Source: Megascapheus bottae (lineage: Eukaryota; Chordata; Mammalia; Rodentia; Geomyidae). Taken from it: a DNA stretch of 64,000 nucleotides. Shown here in pieces: positions 1-11,582 of the stretch. The translations under genes and the position numbers were made by a program. The first letter of the stretch is position 1; each line of letters begins with the position of its first letter. Location of the stretch: contig JANJXV010000025.1 in the NCBI GenBank assembly GCA_024803745.1, positions 15,580,341 to 15,644,340 on the forward strand, written 5' to 3'. The notes beneath the pieces are model-generated. The model did not search any database and was not told where the DNA came from. It saw nothing but the letters and a program-made list of their open reading frames with translations.

Positions 1-1611
1 GTCTTGGAGTTTTATTGAGAAAGGAAACAATCCCTTTACTTCCACTGGGCTACCCTAACAGTGATTTTAAGAATGAAGTTTCTTGAGGAAGATTCACAGC
101 TTGATTTCAATGTTAATATGACCTTGTAAGCCATTCAACTATTTTGGACCCTCAGTTTCTGTACCAAGTTAATAGTAATAGTACTGGGCCCTTAGCCGTG
201 TTGGAAGTATGAAGTGAAGCAATCCATGTAGTATATTTATCACGATGCTGAACTCTGTAAATGTTACATATATCCTGGCTAGATGTAATGTGTGTATCAT
301 AACTGGCAAATGATTGGGGTAGAATTAGAAACACACAAACCAGAATATTAAAGCTTGAAAGGGACTTTTGAGAGCATTTATGCTAGAGGAGCAAATATCG
401 GGCTTGTCTTTCCATCACCAACAGGAGTGAATGAGCACCCTACGATCGATGAGATGTTAGCACAAATGATGTTTGCCACACTAATGCCCCCAACAACAGA
501 CCATTGCGTGCATTTGTCTGAAGGGCAAACATACTTTCTGTCCTCATAGATTCCTCGTGTGTCTCTAGACACATAGGGTTCACTCTTGACACTGGGTGAA
601 CCAACCATGCATGGCTCAAACCTATGTGAAATTAGCTGCAAGACCCAAGCGAAGCTTGACTCGGTTTGACGTCAAGATGCTAAAATCAAATTTGCTTTTC
701 CTCATTCTTTTGGTGTTAAATAAACACTGGTTATTATTCCCTGTTTAGGCAAAAGGAGGAAGATAAAGAGCTTCTATCCTGAAAACCCTAGGTTATAAAC
801 AAACCCACAATGGCTGGCAGACCAATAACTGGGTGGCCAAGTTATACAGGCAGGGACTTCTTGGCTAGTGTAAGACAGGGCCAAGTATGTCACCCAACCT
901 GTTGAGGTGAAAGTTGCTCAAGCAATCTATAAAAGTGTTGGCTTTTTTTTCTTAATTTTCACTCTCTTTGCAGGGATAAAGGAAAATATATGCATTTAGA
1001 GGCTGAGAAAATCAGCTGTGACCCACACATCATATCTAATGGCAGCCTCTACCAGTGTAGGCCATGACCAAAAGGTGCTGACCTAGATTCTCTACTGAAT
1101 CAATACCATCAAGAGATGCTGACCCAGTTTCCATGAGGCCTCCACTTTCCCTTTTTGAATTTGGATTGCCTTGGTTACGGTAGATGCTAGGAGACAAGGG
1201 CGGTGTGGAGTAATGGACTTGGTGCTATTTGATCTCATGCTCCGTTGGGAATGATTGAAAAGGGATTTAGGACTGAGCCTGAGATTGGATGTACACTGGA
1301 CTGTTTTAATTCCAAGGAAATATGGCAGAAACAAGTATTTTTTTTTATCCAGTATAAATTCTTGATTTTTTTTCTTCATTCAGAAAAGAACTAACAACAC
1401 ATCACAGGCTTATGTGGTGGTAGTGGTTGAGACTAACTAGAAGGTAGGAGGAAGGGTAGAAGATGGGCAGGAACCAAAACGAACTCCTGAGGACAGATGA
1501 GAAGCTAGGAGGAGGTGGCAGCCAATTCTAGCCACGAGACTTGGCTTGCTGAACAATGGTCCTGTGGTATAAAGTACATATTAAAATGTGAGTGTATAGG
1601 ATTTTAAAAGA
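1..1611. other. Unique sequence, no gene recognised
   Basis: I see no exon, RNA gene or recognisable repeat family here. Short open frames on both strands (for example 355-549 and 1092-1379) show no domain, no splice-bounded structure and no family resemblance. The base composition is that of ordinary rodent intergenic or intronic DNA. An old degraded transposon could be present without my recognising it. Confidence 0.5.
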
Positions 1612-1613
1612 GC

Positions 1614-1827
1614 ATGAGCTGGGGACCAGTGGCTCACCACTGTAATCCTAGCTCCTCAGAAGGCAGAAATCAGAGAGTCGTGGTTTGACAATCATCCCAG
1701 GTAGGAAAGTCTATAAGCCTCTTATCTCCAATTAACCAGCAAAAAGCTGTTATGGCTCAGGTGGTAGAGTACCAGCCTTTGAGTGAAAAAACTAAAGATA
1801 ATATCCAGGCTGCGAGTTCAATTCCCT

Positions 1828-1866
<39 letters not shown>
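1614..1866 (+). repeat. B1-ID composite SINE with (CA)n tail
   Basis: The left half carries the 7SL/B1-type core (ccagtggctcaccactgtaa, then cctagctcctcagaaggc). The right half is ID-type (tatggctcaggtggtagagt and gcgagttcaattccc). The 3' tail has become a (CA)n microsatellite at 1830-1866. A short open frame running through it is a by-product of the repeat. Confidence 0.85.
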
Positions 1867-1870
<4 letters not shown>

Positions 1871-4282
1871 TATATGCACACTTTCGCAACATGAATGTCA
1901 ACATTCAGAGCTCCTCGTATTAGTGACAAATTCTTACCTGTTTAGTTGTGATCGCTGACTCAGTTTGTGCTCTGCTGACCCTTTGGCCTTCATTTATGCC
2001 CAACTGGTCACATAGTACCTGCTTTATTTTAGGCAACATATTCATTCTTTTCCAACTTCCTTGGTAACCCAACTCTCTCCCACTACTATCCACTGCTGAC
2101 ATCTATTTCTCTTTCCCCCATAGCTCTACTCCCTTTTTGGTCAACAGTGTTCTTTGAGGTTCTTTGTGCTGTTTCTATAGATACTCATAGCATATTATAC
2201 AATTATTCCGAGTAGACACTGTAACTCCAACACCAGCAGGGTTCTGTTGCTGGGGGTTGGTGGTAAGGAGGGTTTTCCCACCTAGGGCTTCCTGTCCTAT
2301 TCAGTTCTCCTTGGTCAGAACCCAGTTCACTGTGGGCCTCAGTTAGACAAGAGAATGGGGGGTATCTCCACTGTCAGAGGTGACCTCCCAAATAGTAGAG
2401 CCAACCTTCTGGTCTGCGAAATAAGAGTGACCCTGGCCCTGGGATTAGTCGGAGAAAAGTCACTGACCTGTTGGTGACAGCTTAGGGGGTTAGGGGTGGG
2501 GAGGATGACGGAAGAACAAACAAGGCCAGATGGTAGAGCCTCACAGCAAAGGCCATGGGGGAGGACTGCTCATAGGCCCAGTATTACTTTATGGGGGCGA
2601 TTAAACTGTTCTGGAATTAGATAGAAGGGATTGTTGCACAACTCTATGATATAATAAAATATCATTGAATGATACCCTTTCTGAGGGGAGGGGTGTGTGT
2701 ATGTGGATTTTTATAGTGTATGGGTTATATCTCAATAAGCAAAAAACCCTTCTGGATTTATCAGCGGAGACATGGAAGCCTGTCCCCTAAGCTCAGCTGA
2801 CATTTTCTTCCTATCTTAGCACAGCTACTGTAACAGCATTCATACATTGTTTTATCTCCCACCCCAAGGAACACAGAATCAAATCAAAATGACTCGACCC
2901 ATTCTGAGGACTTCTGGTTCCGCTTTTGCTATGGGCCCAGTCCTTTCATCCCTGTTCAGGTAAAAGTAAGAGCCACACACCAACAGGAAGCTAGGCCTGA
3001 ACACAACAGCACAAGCAAGGACTGTCAAGAGAACAACATGTTTTTGGATCCCTGGTGTCCATGACTAAGCAGAGAGAAGTCAGGTGGGGTGACAGGACTG
3101 CCACAGGTGACAGCAGCACTGTGTTCCCCTGATCTGTTGTGTTCTGCACAAGCCTGCAGTTAAAATTAGAAATCCCCATACTTTAAGGGCACAAGGCAGA
3201 AGAACTTATAGGAAGGGAAGATGGAACTTCCAGTTCTTTGACCAAGATGAGTTTCTGTTGCTTCCTAAACCCTTATGAATAACTCAAGTCTGAGCGAGAA
3301 TGGAATCTCCCTGGGCTCTTCTCTGCAGAGACTTGAGAATTCAGTAGAGACATCTCAGGGTGCAGATTTCATTCCCTGGAAAACCCAGGGGGAGTCATGT
3401 CCTCTCCCTTCATCAGATATTGAGGGTATTCATAGTCTGCCCCTGGTAGGATTGCCCTGAGGCTTTTAAGTGAGATATAGTCCATGCACACTGTCTAGTA
3501 CACAGTTAGGTGCCCCAAATATGGTAGTGGTTCTTCTTGGTTGTGTGGTAGATGGATGTGGTTTCATGAAGTACATGAAGCAACAGAGAAACCAGAGCTG
3601 GAAAGAAGAGTATTTCTCAGCTTCACAGGGGGACAGCTGGATGAATCCCTGTTTTGTGGTCTTACCTACTAGACTATCCAGGTTGTTGTAATGATAACAC
3701 AGAAAAGGTAAATGAAGTGGAGAAGAGTGGGGGAAAGGGGGATCCTGAGCTAGTCTCCAAAAGCAGTTGGGTGGCTAAGCCTGAGTCTGAAATGGAATAC
3801 TTGTTCAATGAATGTCTATTCTAACACAGACAGGATGACTGAAAGTGCAGGAGAGTCTCAGAGTTGAAGACAACCTTATCCACTATAAATACACTTTTTA
3901 TTTGGTTCTGAGTAGGAAGTAATGCAAAGACCCCAACCTATTTCTTGGAATAATAATACATAAGGTTTAGAGATGAGCAAGAGAAACATAAGAGGCTTTA
4001 AAAAAAAAGCCAAGGTTAATGATCTGCAGAATAAAATAAACAGGGAGCAGGAAATTGAAGTCTAAGATAGAGGAAAGTATTAGGGAAAACACCCAACAGT
4101 TTGGAATAAGCTCAGGCAAATCACATGCAAATGAGGCTGGATGGAGTTCCTGCCACCATCTCAGGAATTATGGGAAAGCTGAAAAGTATTAAAAGTACTG
4201 AGAGGGAAAAATCCTACCCGAATTGTGAAAGAAAAAAAAAAACTAGGGAAAGAAGATGGAGTCTAGAAATAAACCATAGCTA
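1867..4282. other. Unique sequence, no gene recognised
   Basis: No exon or RNA gene is supported in this 2.4-kb stretch. Several frames of 60-73 codons exist but none resembles a known family, and none is flanked by convincing splice sites. A GT-rich patch lies near 2692-2705. No recent SINE copy is visible. Confidence 0.5.
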
Positions 4283-4395
4283 GTTAATTAGAGATGAAGT
4301 CTCAGGGACATTTTCCCCGGGCTGGGCTTGAACTGTCATCCTCTAGGTCTCAGATTTGATGACTAGTAAGGATGACAGGTGTAAACCAGCAGCTC
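4283..4395 (-). repeat. B1-type SINE fragment
   Basis: This is the reverse complement of the 7SL-derived half. On the plus strand it reads gttaattagagatgaagtct, then cgggctgggcttgaactgtc and aaggatgacaggtgtaaacc. Only the left monomer is present, so it is a truncated or old copy. Confidence 0.7.
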
Positions 4396-4964
4396 ACAAG
4401 CAGATGAGACCAGAAGTATGAGGTAGGCATATTGGATCTGTATTGTCAAGTGGCATTAAATAGATTCTCTCCAGGTGGAGAGAGGAAGATGCTGATTAAA
4501 TTATGAGAGTTAGTTCAATCTGGAACTTTCTGAAAGATGCATCCTAAACCCAAATGGATGGCAGTCTGGGATGACTTCTGAGTTTTGGATGGTCATGCCC
4601 AATGTGTGTATGTTTGGATGACTTGAATGCAGACTATAGGTCAGGTATGATAGTGAGTTTGATGGTAGAATTAAGACACAAAGTCATTTCAGCATGCTGT
4701 GGCAACGATTAGATTTCAGTGATGTGAAATGTCACAGGTAGATGACGTAAAACTCTTTCATTCAGGTTTCAGATACGAACTAGCCTAGAAGACACTGGGA
4801 AATGCAAGGCCTGGATGTAGTCTAGAGGTCCATTCAAGGGACCAGGGGCTTTGATTCATGAACAGCTTCATGAGAATCAATGCTGTGTTCTGGCCTCGAG
4901 AAGATCAAATTGACCTCAGAAAATGTTGAATTTGTCCCACTAACCAGACAAGAAGTAACAAAAG

Positions 4965-5174
4965 GTTTTTTTGTTTGTTTGTTTGTTTGTTTTGCCAGTC
5001 CTGGGCTTGAGCTCAGGGCCTGAGCACTGTCCTTGGACTTTCTCACGGCTAGAGCTCTACCGCTTGAGCCTTAGCACCACTTCCGGCTTTTTTCTATGTA
5101 GCACCAAGGAATCGAACCAGGGTCTTCATGCATGCTAGGTAAGCACTCTACCACTAGGCCAAACTCCTGGCCCC
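4965..5174 (-). repeat. Dimeric ID-type SINE with target-site duplication
   Basis: This is a full-length minus-strand copy: a (TTTG)n-like tail, gccagtcctgggcttgagct, and the tRNA-like end ggtaagcactctaccactag. It is flanked by the direct repeat aacaaaag at 4957-4964 and 5175-5182, as expected for L1-mediated retroposition. Confidence 0.9.
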
Positions 5175-5539
5175 AACAAAAGATTTTTACCATAGGAGTT
5201 ATGATGTTTGAGTGAAAACATCTCATCTTGTGTTCTGCTGGGCAGACAATATGAAGAGCCCCTGTGGTCCTGTTTTGGGTGCTACAAAGGCACTGTTTTG
5301 AAAGGTACTTTGATATAGGGAAGGAAATCACATCCCCTTAAACCATTGACAATGTTTCCTATTTAAAGAAAGAGGCCAAGAGCTGGGTGACCATCATGCC
5401 TTTTGCTCCCAGGTGTCCCATCTCCTCTGACCTCTGCCCCACTTCCTGGTCTGCCTTCATGGACACCTATTTTCCTTCCACACAGACAGACCCCTGCCTT
5501 TTTCCCCCCTCTTGGGTACCATTCTATTCCTTTTTTAAA

Positions 5540-5745
5540 ATGCATGCATTTATTATTATTATAAAGGTGATGTACAGAGCGGTTCCAGTTACATAAGTCA
5601 GGTAACAGTATATTCCTTTTTGAATGGTGTTACCCCATTCTCTCTCCTAGTTTTGCCCTCCTGTCCCCACCCACAAGTTCATTTTCAATGTAGTGTTTAG
5701 AGAGTCCCACTGCTGTTTCCCCTTTGTCCCTCTATTTCTGTGCCC
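5540..5745 (-). mobile_element. LINE-1 3' end (type 1)
   Basis: On the plus strand the copy reads attattataaaggtgatgta, then cataagtcaggtaacagtat and cctgtccccacccacaagtt. The same block recurs at 21,755-21,905 and 29,336-29,475. The reverse complement has the G-rich, A-tailed look of a mammalian L1 3' UTR. The element may extend leftward in its own sense to about 6130, but I cannot confirm that. Confidence 0.65.
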
Positions 5746-6239
5746 ACTCTTAGCACAAGCAAACAAGACAAAAGGAAAATAAAACAAAAAAAGCAACTAT
5801 GAAAATAACCTCTTGTTTCCATTTCCCGGAGTCCATGTCAGTAAATATTATTTTATAACCACCTTTGTGTTCCTCTCCTAAGAATATCAACTTTTTGTCT
5901 TTCGGTGTGTGAATGCCTAGAGACCTGTAAAACTTATCATGCCCAGTATATTTTTCCTCTGTCTTTTGTTGATTTGTCCATTTTCCCCCACCCCCATCAA
6001 AGAAGTTCACAATACACAAGGACAGCCTGGTAGCATTTTCCTGGAACCAGTAGAAGTATGAACAAGTTACTTCCTGATCCCTGGACAGAAGGAAGTTTGT
6101 CTGTGATTGAGAGCAAGTAGAAGGCACTTGAAATACTTGTCATAGAGGAGGAGTTGAGAGAGTTCATTCACAATTGCATAACCATACCTATTCTTTATGA
6201 GCAGAAACTATGAGCTTTCTCCTGACCTGGGACATGCCT

Positions 6240-6299
6240 TATTATTATTAGTAGTAGTAGTAGTAGTAGTATTGGTAGTAGTAGTAGCGGTAGTATTTT
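6240..6299. repeat. (AGT)n/(ATT)n microsatellite
   Basis: A short run of att followed by interrupted agt trinucleotides (tagtagtagtagtagtagta, then a few variants). It abuts the A-tail side of the minus-strand SINE to its right, so it probably grew from that tail. Confidence 0.9.
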
Positions 6300-6752
6300 T
6301 GTCTGTTGTGAAGCTTGAACTCACGGCCTGAGCACTATCCTTGACTTTTTTTGCTTAAGGCTAGTATTCTAGCACTATGAACCACAACATCACTTCTAAC
6401 TTTTTGGTGGTTAATTGGAAATGAGTCTCCTAGGGGCTGGGAGTTTGGCCTAGTGGTAGAGTGCTTGCTTAGCATGCACGAAGAACTGGGTTTGATTCCT
6501 CAGTACCACGTACATAGAAAAAAGCTGGAAGTGGTGCTGTGGCTCAAATGGTAGAGTGCTAGCCTTGAGAAAAGCCCAAGGACAGAGCTGAGGCCCTGAG
6601 TTCAAGCCCCAAGACTGGCAAAAAAAAAAAAAAAGAGTGTCATGGACTTTCCTCCCTGGACTGGCTTTGAACTGCTATTTTCAGATCTCAGTCTTCTGAG
6701 TAGTTAGGATTACAGGCATGAGCTGCCAGCGCCCAGCTTTTTTTTTTTTTAA
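6300..6752 (-). repeat. B1-ID composite SINE split by a younger SINE
   Basis: The minus-strand composite is present as 6300-6432 (ID half up to gtggttaattggaaatgagt) and 6635-6752 (B1 half from gtcatggactttcctccctg to gccagcgcccagc). The two pieces read on from each other once the plus-strand element at 6433-6634 is removed. This is a clear nested insertion that orders the two SINE types in time. Confidence 0.85.
6433..6634 (+). repeat. Dimeric ID-type SINE inside another SINE
   Basis: Full-length plus copy: gggctgggagtttggcctag, ggtttgattcctcagtacca, ggtagagtgctagccttgag, and a pure A tail. The imperfect duplication gagtctc (6424-6430) / gagtgtc (6635-6641) flanks it. It contains RNA polymerase III A-box (TGGCCTAGTGG) and B-box (GGTTTGATTCC) sequences. 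Confidence 0.9.
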
Positions 6753-7384
6753 TATTTTTATGATCACCCTGTCTTTCCTTTGCAGAGACAAAGCACAAAG
6801 CTCTGGTGACATTTAACATGACCAGGGAGAAGAGCATGAATAATGTGTGGCTCTAGCAGGAAAGAACCTCTGTGATGCCCAGAAACGTGAGTGAGTGAAA
6901 GAGCCTGCCTATGACTCAGAAATTCTGTTGCCTCAAGTGACTCATTTGTAGGAACCAAAAAAACATTAATGCAAGAGACGTGGGTCCCAACAGAAGGACA
7001 CATCTCACATTCAGTAATAGCTCTTTTTGTCACTGAGAGTCCAAAACAGAAGGGCTTTGGAACATGTAATTTTATTGCAGCAATCAATAAAGCCTGGCTG
7101 CAGGCCAAGGCTTAGAAGAGCTGGTGCAACAGTCTGGCAGATAAATTGACAGCTACTGCCAGTTTTCTAAGCTTACCCTTTTCTGCTGGCCCAGATGCAA
7201 TTGGCCCCAGAATCTACAACCTTACAACTCAGTTCACACCAGCCTCCTCTTTTCCCTCTGCATTTAATGAAGGGCTTTGTCCCTGCAAGACAATCACCTC
7301 TACAATTTAGAAGAACACAGCTTGGCATCTCCTTTTGTTCAACACCAAATCAAGCTATAATAAGCCATTGTGTTTTTATCTCTC
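6753..7384. other. Unique sequence, no gene recognised
   Basis: Nothing supportable as a gene. A 114-codon minus frame (6764-7108) has no recognisable domain and begins near the tail of the SINE to its left, so I treat it as chance. Confidence 0.45.
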
Positions 7385-7482
7385 TTCCCCCTCCCTCCCT
7401 CCCTCCCTCCCTCCCTCCCTCCCTCCCTCCCTCCCTCCCTTCCTTCTTTCTTTCCTTCCTTCCTCTTTCTTTTCTTTTTTTG
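7385..7482. repeat. (CCCT)n and polypyrimidine tract
   Basis: About 55 bp of near-perfect CCCT repeats grade into TTCC/TTTC-rich sequence. It sits at the A-tail (plus-strand T) end of the SINE that follows. The pure pyrimidine strand makes long spurious open frames on both strands. Confidence 0.95.
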
Positions 7483-7697
7483 TTGGTTGTGGGGCTTAAA
7501 CTCAGCCTGCACACTGTCCCTGAGCTCTTTTGCTCAAGGCTAGCACTACCATTTTGAGCCACAGCTCCACTTCCAGTTTTGGAGTGGTTAATTGGAAGAG
7601 GACTTTTCTGCCCAGGTTGGCATTGAACTGTAATCTTCAGATCTCAGCCTCCTATGTAGCTAGAATTACAGGCATGAACCACCTGCACCTGGCTTTA
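7483..7697 (-). repeat. B1-ID composite SINE
   Basis: Minus-strand composite: gttgtggggcttaaactcag, gctcaaggctagcactacca, gttttggagtggttaattgg, and gatctcagcctcctatgtag through to ccacctgcacctggct. Nearly full length. Confidence 0.85.
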
Positions 7698-8050
7698 GGC
7701 CATTGTTTTTCTAAGCTTGTAGCCCAGTCTGTGGCATAGGTTTCTGGTCATTCTGGGACTCTTCTCTTCAAGGGTAGTGATAGAAATAATTTTATGCTTA
7801 GTCTGTGCTGACCTCTGTCACAGCCCTAACTTTTCAAACTTTCCTAGGCCAGCTGTTTCCACAACTTTCCAGATGGAAGTCTGAGATTTTCATGGTGGCT
7901 GTTACAAATGGGTCAGCACCCCGAGTTTGTCTGGCCTGCTTTTCCCATTTGTGTCAGCCTGGGATTCAGCAGAGATGGGAAGCCATTAAACCCTTCTTCA
8001 AGGATAGATCAGCTTGCAAGTCAAATTTCAGAAATAAATAAATGAAGGAA

Positions 8051-8084
<34 letters not shown>

Positions 8085-8104
8085 AGGAAGGAAGGAAGGA
8101 AGGA

Positions 8105-8152
<48 letters not shown>

Positions 8153-8589
8153 AAAGAAAATATCTCTAAACTCTAACAAGGGAAAATAAGAATAATCAGA
8201 TTATATCCTAACCTTCACTGTTAGGATGTTTGTGGCACCCTCATTTGCATTTCCTTGTGAACTTGTTTTGCAGCCTTGGGAAAAAAAGATTTGTCTGCAC
8301 TGCACTGCTCTTTTGTGTGCAGAGCCTGGTAGATGTGCATTGACCTGAAAGACTGCCACTCCTCACTGGCCTTGTCTGAAAATCAGGGCAGTGTGCGTGA
8401 GTGTTAGTGTAGCTCCCGTGTGCTATGCCATGCAAAGCTCCACCTGTGTCTGCTGGGTGCTCTCTCATTATGGATGATTCGGATTTGTGCAATACATGGT
8501 AGATGCCACACATGATGCAATGTGGAAGCATTTGCATTCGAGATCACTAAGCATTTTCTGTGTTTTCTGGACGACTTTTTATTTTATAA
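7698..8589. other. Unique sequence with a (GAAA)n/(GGAA)n tract, no gene recognised
   Basis: 8043-8160 is a long interrupted purine tract of GGAA, GAAA and GGAAG units. The flanks show no exon. Frames at 7805-8041 (plus) and 8241-8537 (minus) have no family resemblance. Confidence 0.6.
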
Positions 8590-8820
8590 TAATTTGGTAC
8601 TAGTCATGGGGATTGAAATCAGAGCCTGGGCAATATCTCTGAGCATTTGTGCTCAAGGCTAACGCTCTAGCATTTAAGTCACAGCTTCACTGTCAGCCTT
8701 TTGGCCATTCATTACAGAAGAGTTTTATGAACTTTCCTGCCTAGCTGACTTTGAACCAGGATCCTCACATTTTTGGCTCTTGAGTAACTAGAATTCTAGG
8801 CATGTCACTAGCCCCTGGCA
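8590..8820 (-). repeat. Old B1-ID composite SINE
   Basis: A diverged minus-strand copy: gtcatggggattgaaatcag, gtgctcaaggctaacgctct, gactttgaaccaggatcctc and cttgagtaactagaattcta. It has more substitutions than neighbouring copies, so it is an older insertion. Confidence 0.75.
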
Positions 8821-8825
8821 TGGAT

Positions 8826-8992
8826 GCTTCTCTGTCTCTCTGTCTCTGTCTCTGTCTCTCTCTGTCTCTCTCTCTCTATCTCTCTCTGTCTCCTTCCCTC
8901 CCTCCCTCCCCTGGTTCTTGGGTTTGGAATTAGGGTCTAACACTGGCTCCTTGCGCATGTGCTTTACAACTGGAACCTCATCCCCATCCCTG
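8826..8992. repeat. (TCTCTG)n tract and tRNA-SINE fragment
   Basis: 8826-8912 is an interrupted TCTCTG/TCTC/CCCT tract. 8913-8992 (ttgggtttggaattagggtc, then gcgcatgtgctttacaactg) resembles the tRNA-like end of a minus-strand rodent SINE. The second assignment is weak. Confidence 0.55.
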
Positions 8993-9025
8993 TTTTATTG
9001 ATTTTCTCTCATATGGTGTCATGTT

Positions 9026-9232
9026 TGCTTGTTTGTTTGTTTATTGCTAGTCTTGTAGCTGGAACTCGTCAGACACGGCCTGGACACTGTCCCTGAGCTT
9101 CATTTTTGCTCAAGGCTAGCATTCTACCACTTGAGCCACAGTGCTTTTTCTGTTTATGTGATGCTGAGAAATTGAACCAAGGGCTTCATGTATTCTAGGC
9201 AAGCACTCTACCACTAAGCCATACTCACAGCC
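9026..9232 (-). repeat. Dimeric ID-type SINE
   Basis: (TTTG)n tail, cactgtccctgagcttcatt, gctcaaggctagcattctac, gctgagaaattgaaccaagg, and aagcactctaccactaagcc. Full-length minus copy; I did not find a convincing duplication. Confidence 0.85.
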
Positions 9233-9945
9233 CAAGTCAATCTTTTTTCCTGTCATCAGGAAGCCATTTCTGGAACTTATCCCTTGAATCCAGCCCTGGT
9301 AAATTTGACAGTAAATCTGTAACCCATAGTTACTTCTAGCCATGGTGGGTAGAACTCTATACAGAAGGAGGCTGGCAGCCAGATTCTAGGCACAGCTGAT
9401 CAAATATTTGAACAGTTCATTTTATAATGGGACTTCACTAAATGCCTACCTATAGTTCCAAAGCCATCAGCAATTAGATGGCTCTGAAATAGCCTGAGAA
9501 TGCAAAGGCACATCTTTAACGCTTAAAATAGAAAAAAATCATTAATATTCTCCTGGAGGTCACAAATAGAGTTGTGGGAACTTGCGCCATTTGTGATGAC
9601 TCAGCCAGAGTCAGGTCTATGTCAATGGGACGTAGAAGCTACTCAAAGGTTATCACCTGAGCCACAGACATAGATAATGATTTCAAATGTGTGTTCTGGT
9701 GGGAAAATATGATGCATACAGACCAGATAGGGATTCACATTCATGTGGCGCTCCTGGAGAGTGATCACTTCCTGTTAAGCTATCCATGGCTACTTAACTT
9801 CCTCTGACGTCAATAAATTGGGCAAACTTCCTTTGAAACACATTTGAAAAAAAAAATAAAGAAGTTAATGAGTTGGAATTTTCCACTCATATGAGAGCCT
9901 ACTGGGTTGCAAGAAAAATGATTTGAATTTAAACAGGAATGGAGC
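9233..9945. other. Unique sequence, no gene recognised
   Basis: No exon, RNA gene or clear repeat is seen in these 0.7 kb. Confidence 0.45.
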
Positions 9946-10265
9946 CAGGTGTTAGTAGCTCACACCTATAATCCTAACTATATAAGGAGGCTGAGATCTG
10001 AGGACAGTGATTCAAAGCCAGCCTGGGGAGACAAATCTGAGAAATTCTTCTTAACCAGAAAAAAGCCAGAAATGAGAGTATGGCTCAAGTGGTAACTTGT
10101 CAGCTAGGATTACAACTATGAGCCACTGACATCTGGCTTTCTAGCAACCTTTTGAAACTCTAAAGGAAAACAGTAAGGAAAAGTTGGTACATGGTGATTC
10201 TGCAAGAAAAGAGCATGAGGCCCTAACTTCAAACACCCATTCCCAGTAAAAAGAAAAGAAAAAGA
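9946..10265 (+). repeat. B1-ID composite SINE, rearranged
   Basis: 9946-10098 is a plus-strand composite (gagccaggtgttagtagctc ... atggctcaagtggtaact). At 10098-10141 it switches to a minus-strand B1 tail (cagctaggattacaactatg). A plus-strand right-half remnant follows at about 10,195-10,260 (gagcatgaggccctaacttc). The order suggests an insertion or rearrangement inside an old copy. Confidence 0.65.
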
Positions 10266-11325
10266 ATAGAATGGTACAAAGTAGGGAAAATCAGTATTCA
10301 TTCTATGTTAAGGGTGAGGAATGTTCTTGACAACTTCTGTTTTAGTATCACATATGAAATTCATGGTGAGGTAAATGTAGTACAGTGCATCACAGCAAGC
10401 AAAAAAATCACAGAAAAGTCATTGGGATTGAGTATATTTGTGAGTTTCTTCTTTTAGGGGGAAGGTACTGAAGTTTAGCCTTAGAATCTGGACCTGTTCC
10501 ACTTGCCTCCCCTAGAACCTCCACATTCAACAGTGCCTACAGGCCAAGTAGGGTCTTTCCTTCTCTTAGATTGAGGGACTGGGGTATGGTAGCAATGATG
10601 GAAAATAAATGGCTCAACACCAGCACAGATTTATTCTGGAGAAAATCTGTGGAGCAGAACCTCCAGCTAAGAGACTGGTCCCTGCCTACAAACTAGCATT
10701 TTTATAGTAAGGAAAGCTGGAGTTAATAGCTATGGTAAGACGTAGACAGCTTACAGAATGAGTCCCTGAAGGAAGAAGGCAGGAAGCCACATGAAGGTGT
10801 CTGTTCAAATCTGTTAAACCTCATCTAAGAGAGGAGGTAGAATGGTCAGAAATTGAGGCACTGGTCTGGACTCAAGGATACTTGGCTCTTTATACCGTAT
10901 GGAGTGGCCAGGAGTTTCTACCCAAATCAGATTCTTCCCCTGGTCCTAGGCAGTTGTGTATCCTGATTTAGAAGCAAATGAAATATATCCTGAAAGAAAA
11001 CATACCTACATGTGCAGCTTTAAAAAAATTAATATCATGTCACAGCTATCATATAATGGAGAAAAAAATTAAGGTACTCACGATAACATTTTTCTTAAGA
11101 TATAAATGGTATGTTACTCAGTCACTACAAGATATAGTGAATTGGTCAGAGGGTTGGATGTGCACATATTATATGAGTTGGGTTTTAAATAAAAGTAGCT
11201 GATAAGAAGCCACTCTATATACCAAATATACAGGAAAATGAAACGAAGGAGCTAGGAGGCCTCATAACAGCCTAGCAAGTTCTCTGTAAAATAAAAAAAA
11301 GAAAAGAAAAGAAAAAGAAACCCAG
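10266..11325. other. Unique sequence, possible old LTR, no gene recognised
   Basis: No gene is supported. The segment about 10,590-10,960 (cagcacagatttattctgga, then gagactggtccctgcctaca) has the look of a reversed retroviral LTR with a TTTATT (reverse AATAAA), but I see no TATA element or termini. The LTR idea is weak. Confidence 0.35.
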
Positions 11326-11326
11326 G

Positions 11327-11520
11327 GCTGGGAATTTGTCCTACTGGTAAAGTGCTTGCCTAGCATGCATGAAGACCCAGGTTCAATTCCTCGGTACCAC
11401 ATACATAGAAAAAGCCAGAAGTGGTGCTGTGGTTCAAGTGGTAGAGCATCAGTCTTGAGGAAAAAGCCCAAGGACAGTGCCTAGGATCTGAGCTCAAGTC
11501 CCAGGACTGGTTAAATAAAA
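11327..11520 (+). repeat. Dimeric ID-type SINE
   Basis: Full-length plus copy: gggctgggaatttgtcctac, gcatgcatgaagacccaggt, ggttcaattcctcggtacca, and gggaagaa-free A-rich tail of aaaag units. The first A box has changed (gtcctactgg). Confidence 0.9.
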
Positions 11521-11582
11521 AGAAAAAGAAAGTAAAAAAAAGAAAAGAAAAAAAAAACAACCCAAAAGGAATTCTTTTTCTT

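Noticed and set aside
5750..6127. 125-codon minus frame
   Set aside because: It adjoins an L1 3' end and probably lies in the L1 3' UTR; no known domain.
7195..7562. Frames of 70-120 codons on both strands through the (CCCT)n tract
   Set aside because: Pure polypyrimidine/polypurine DNA lacks stops; there is no real gene signal.
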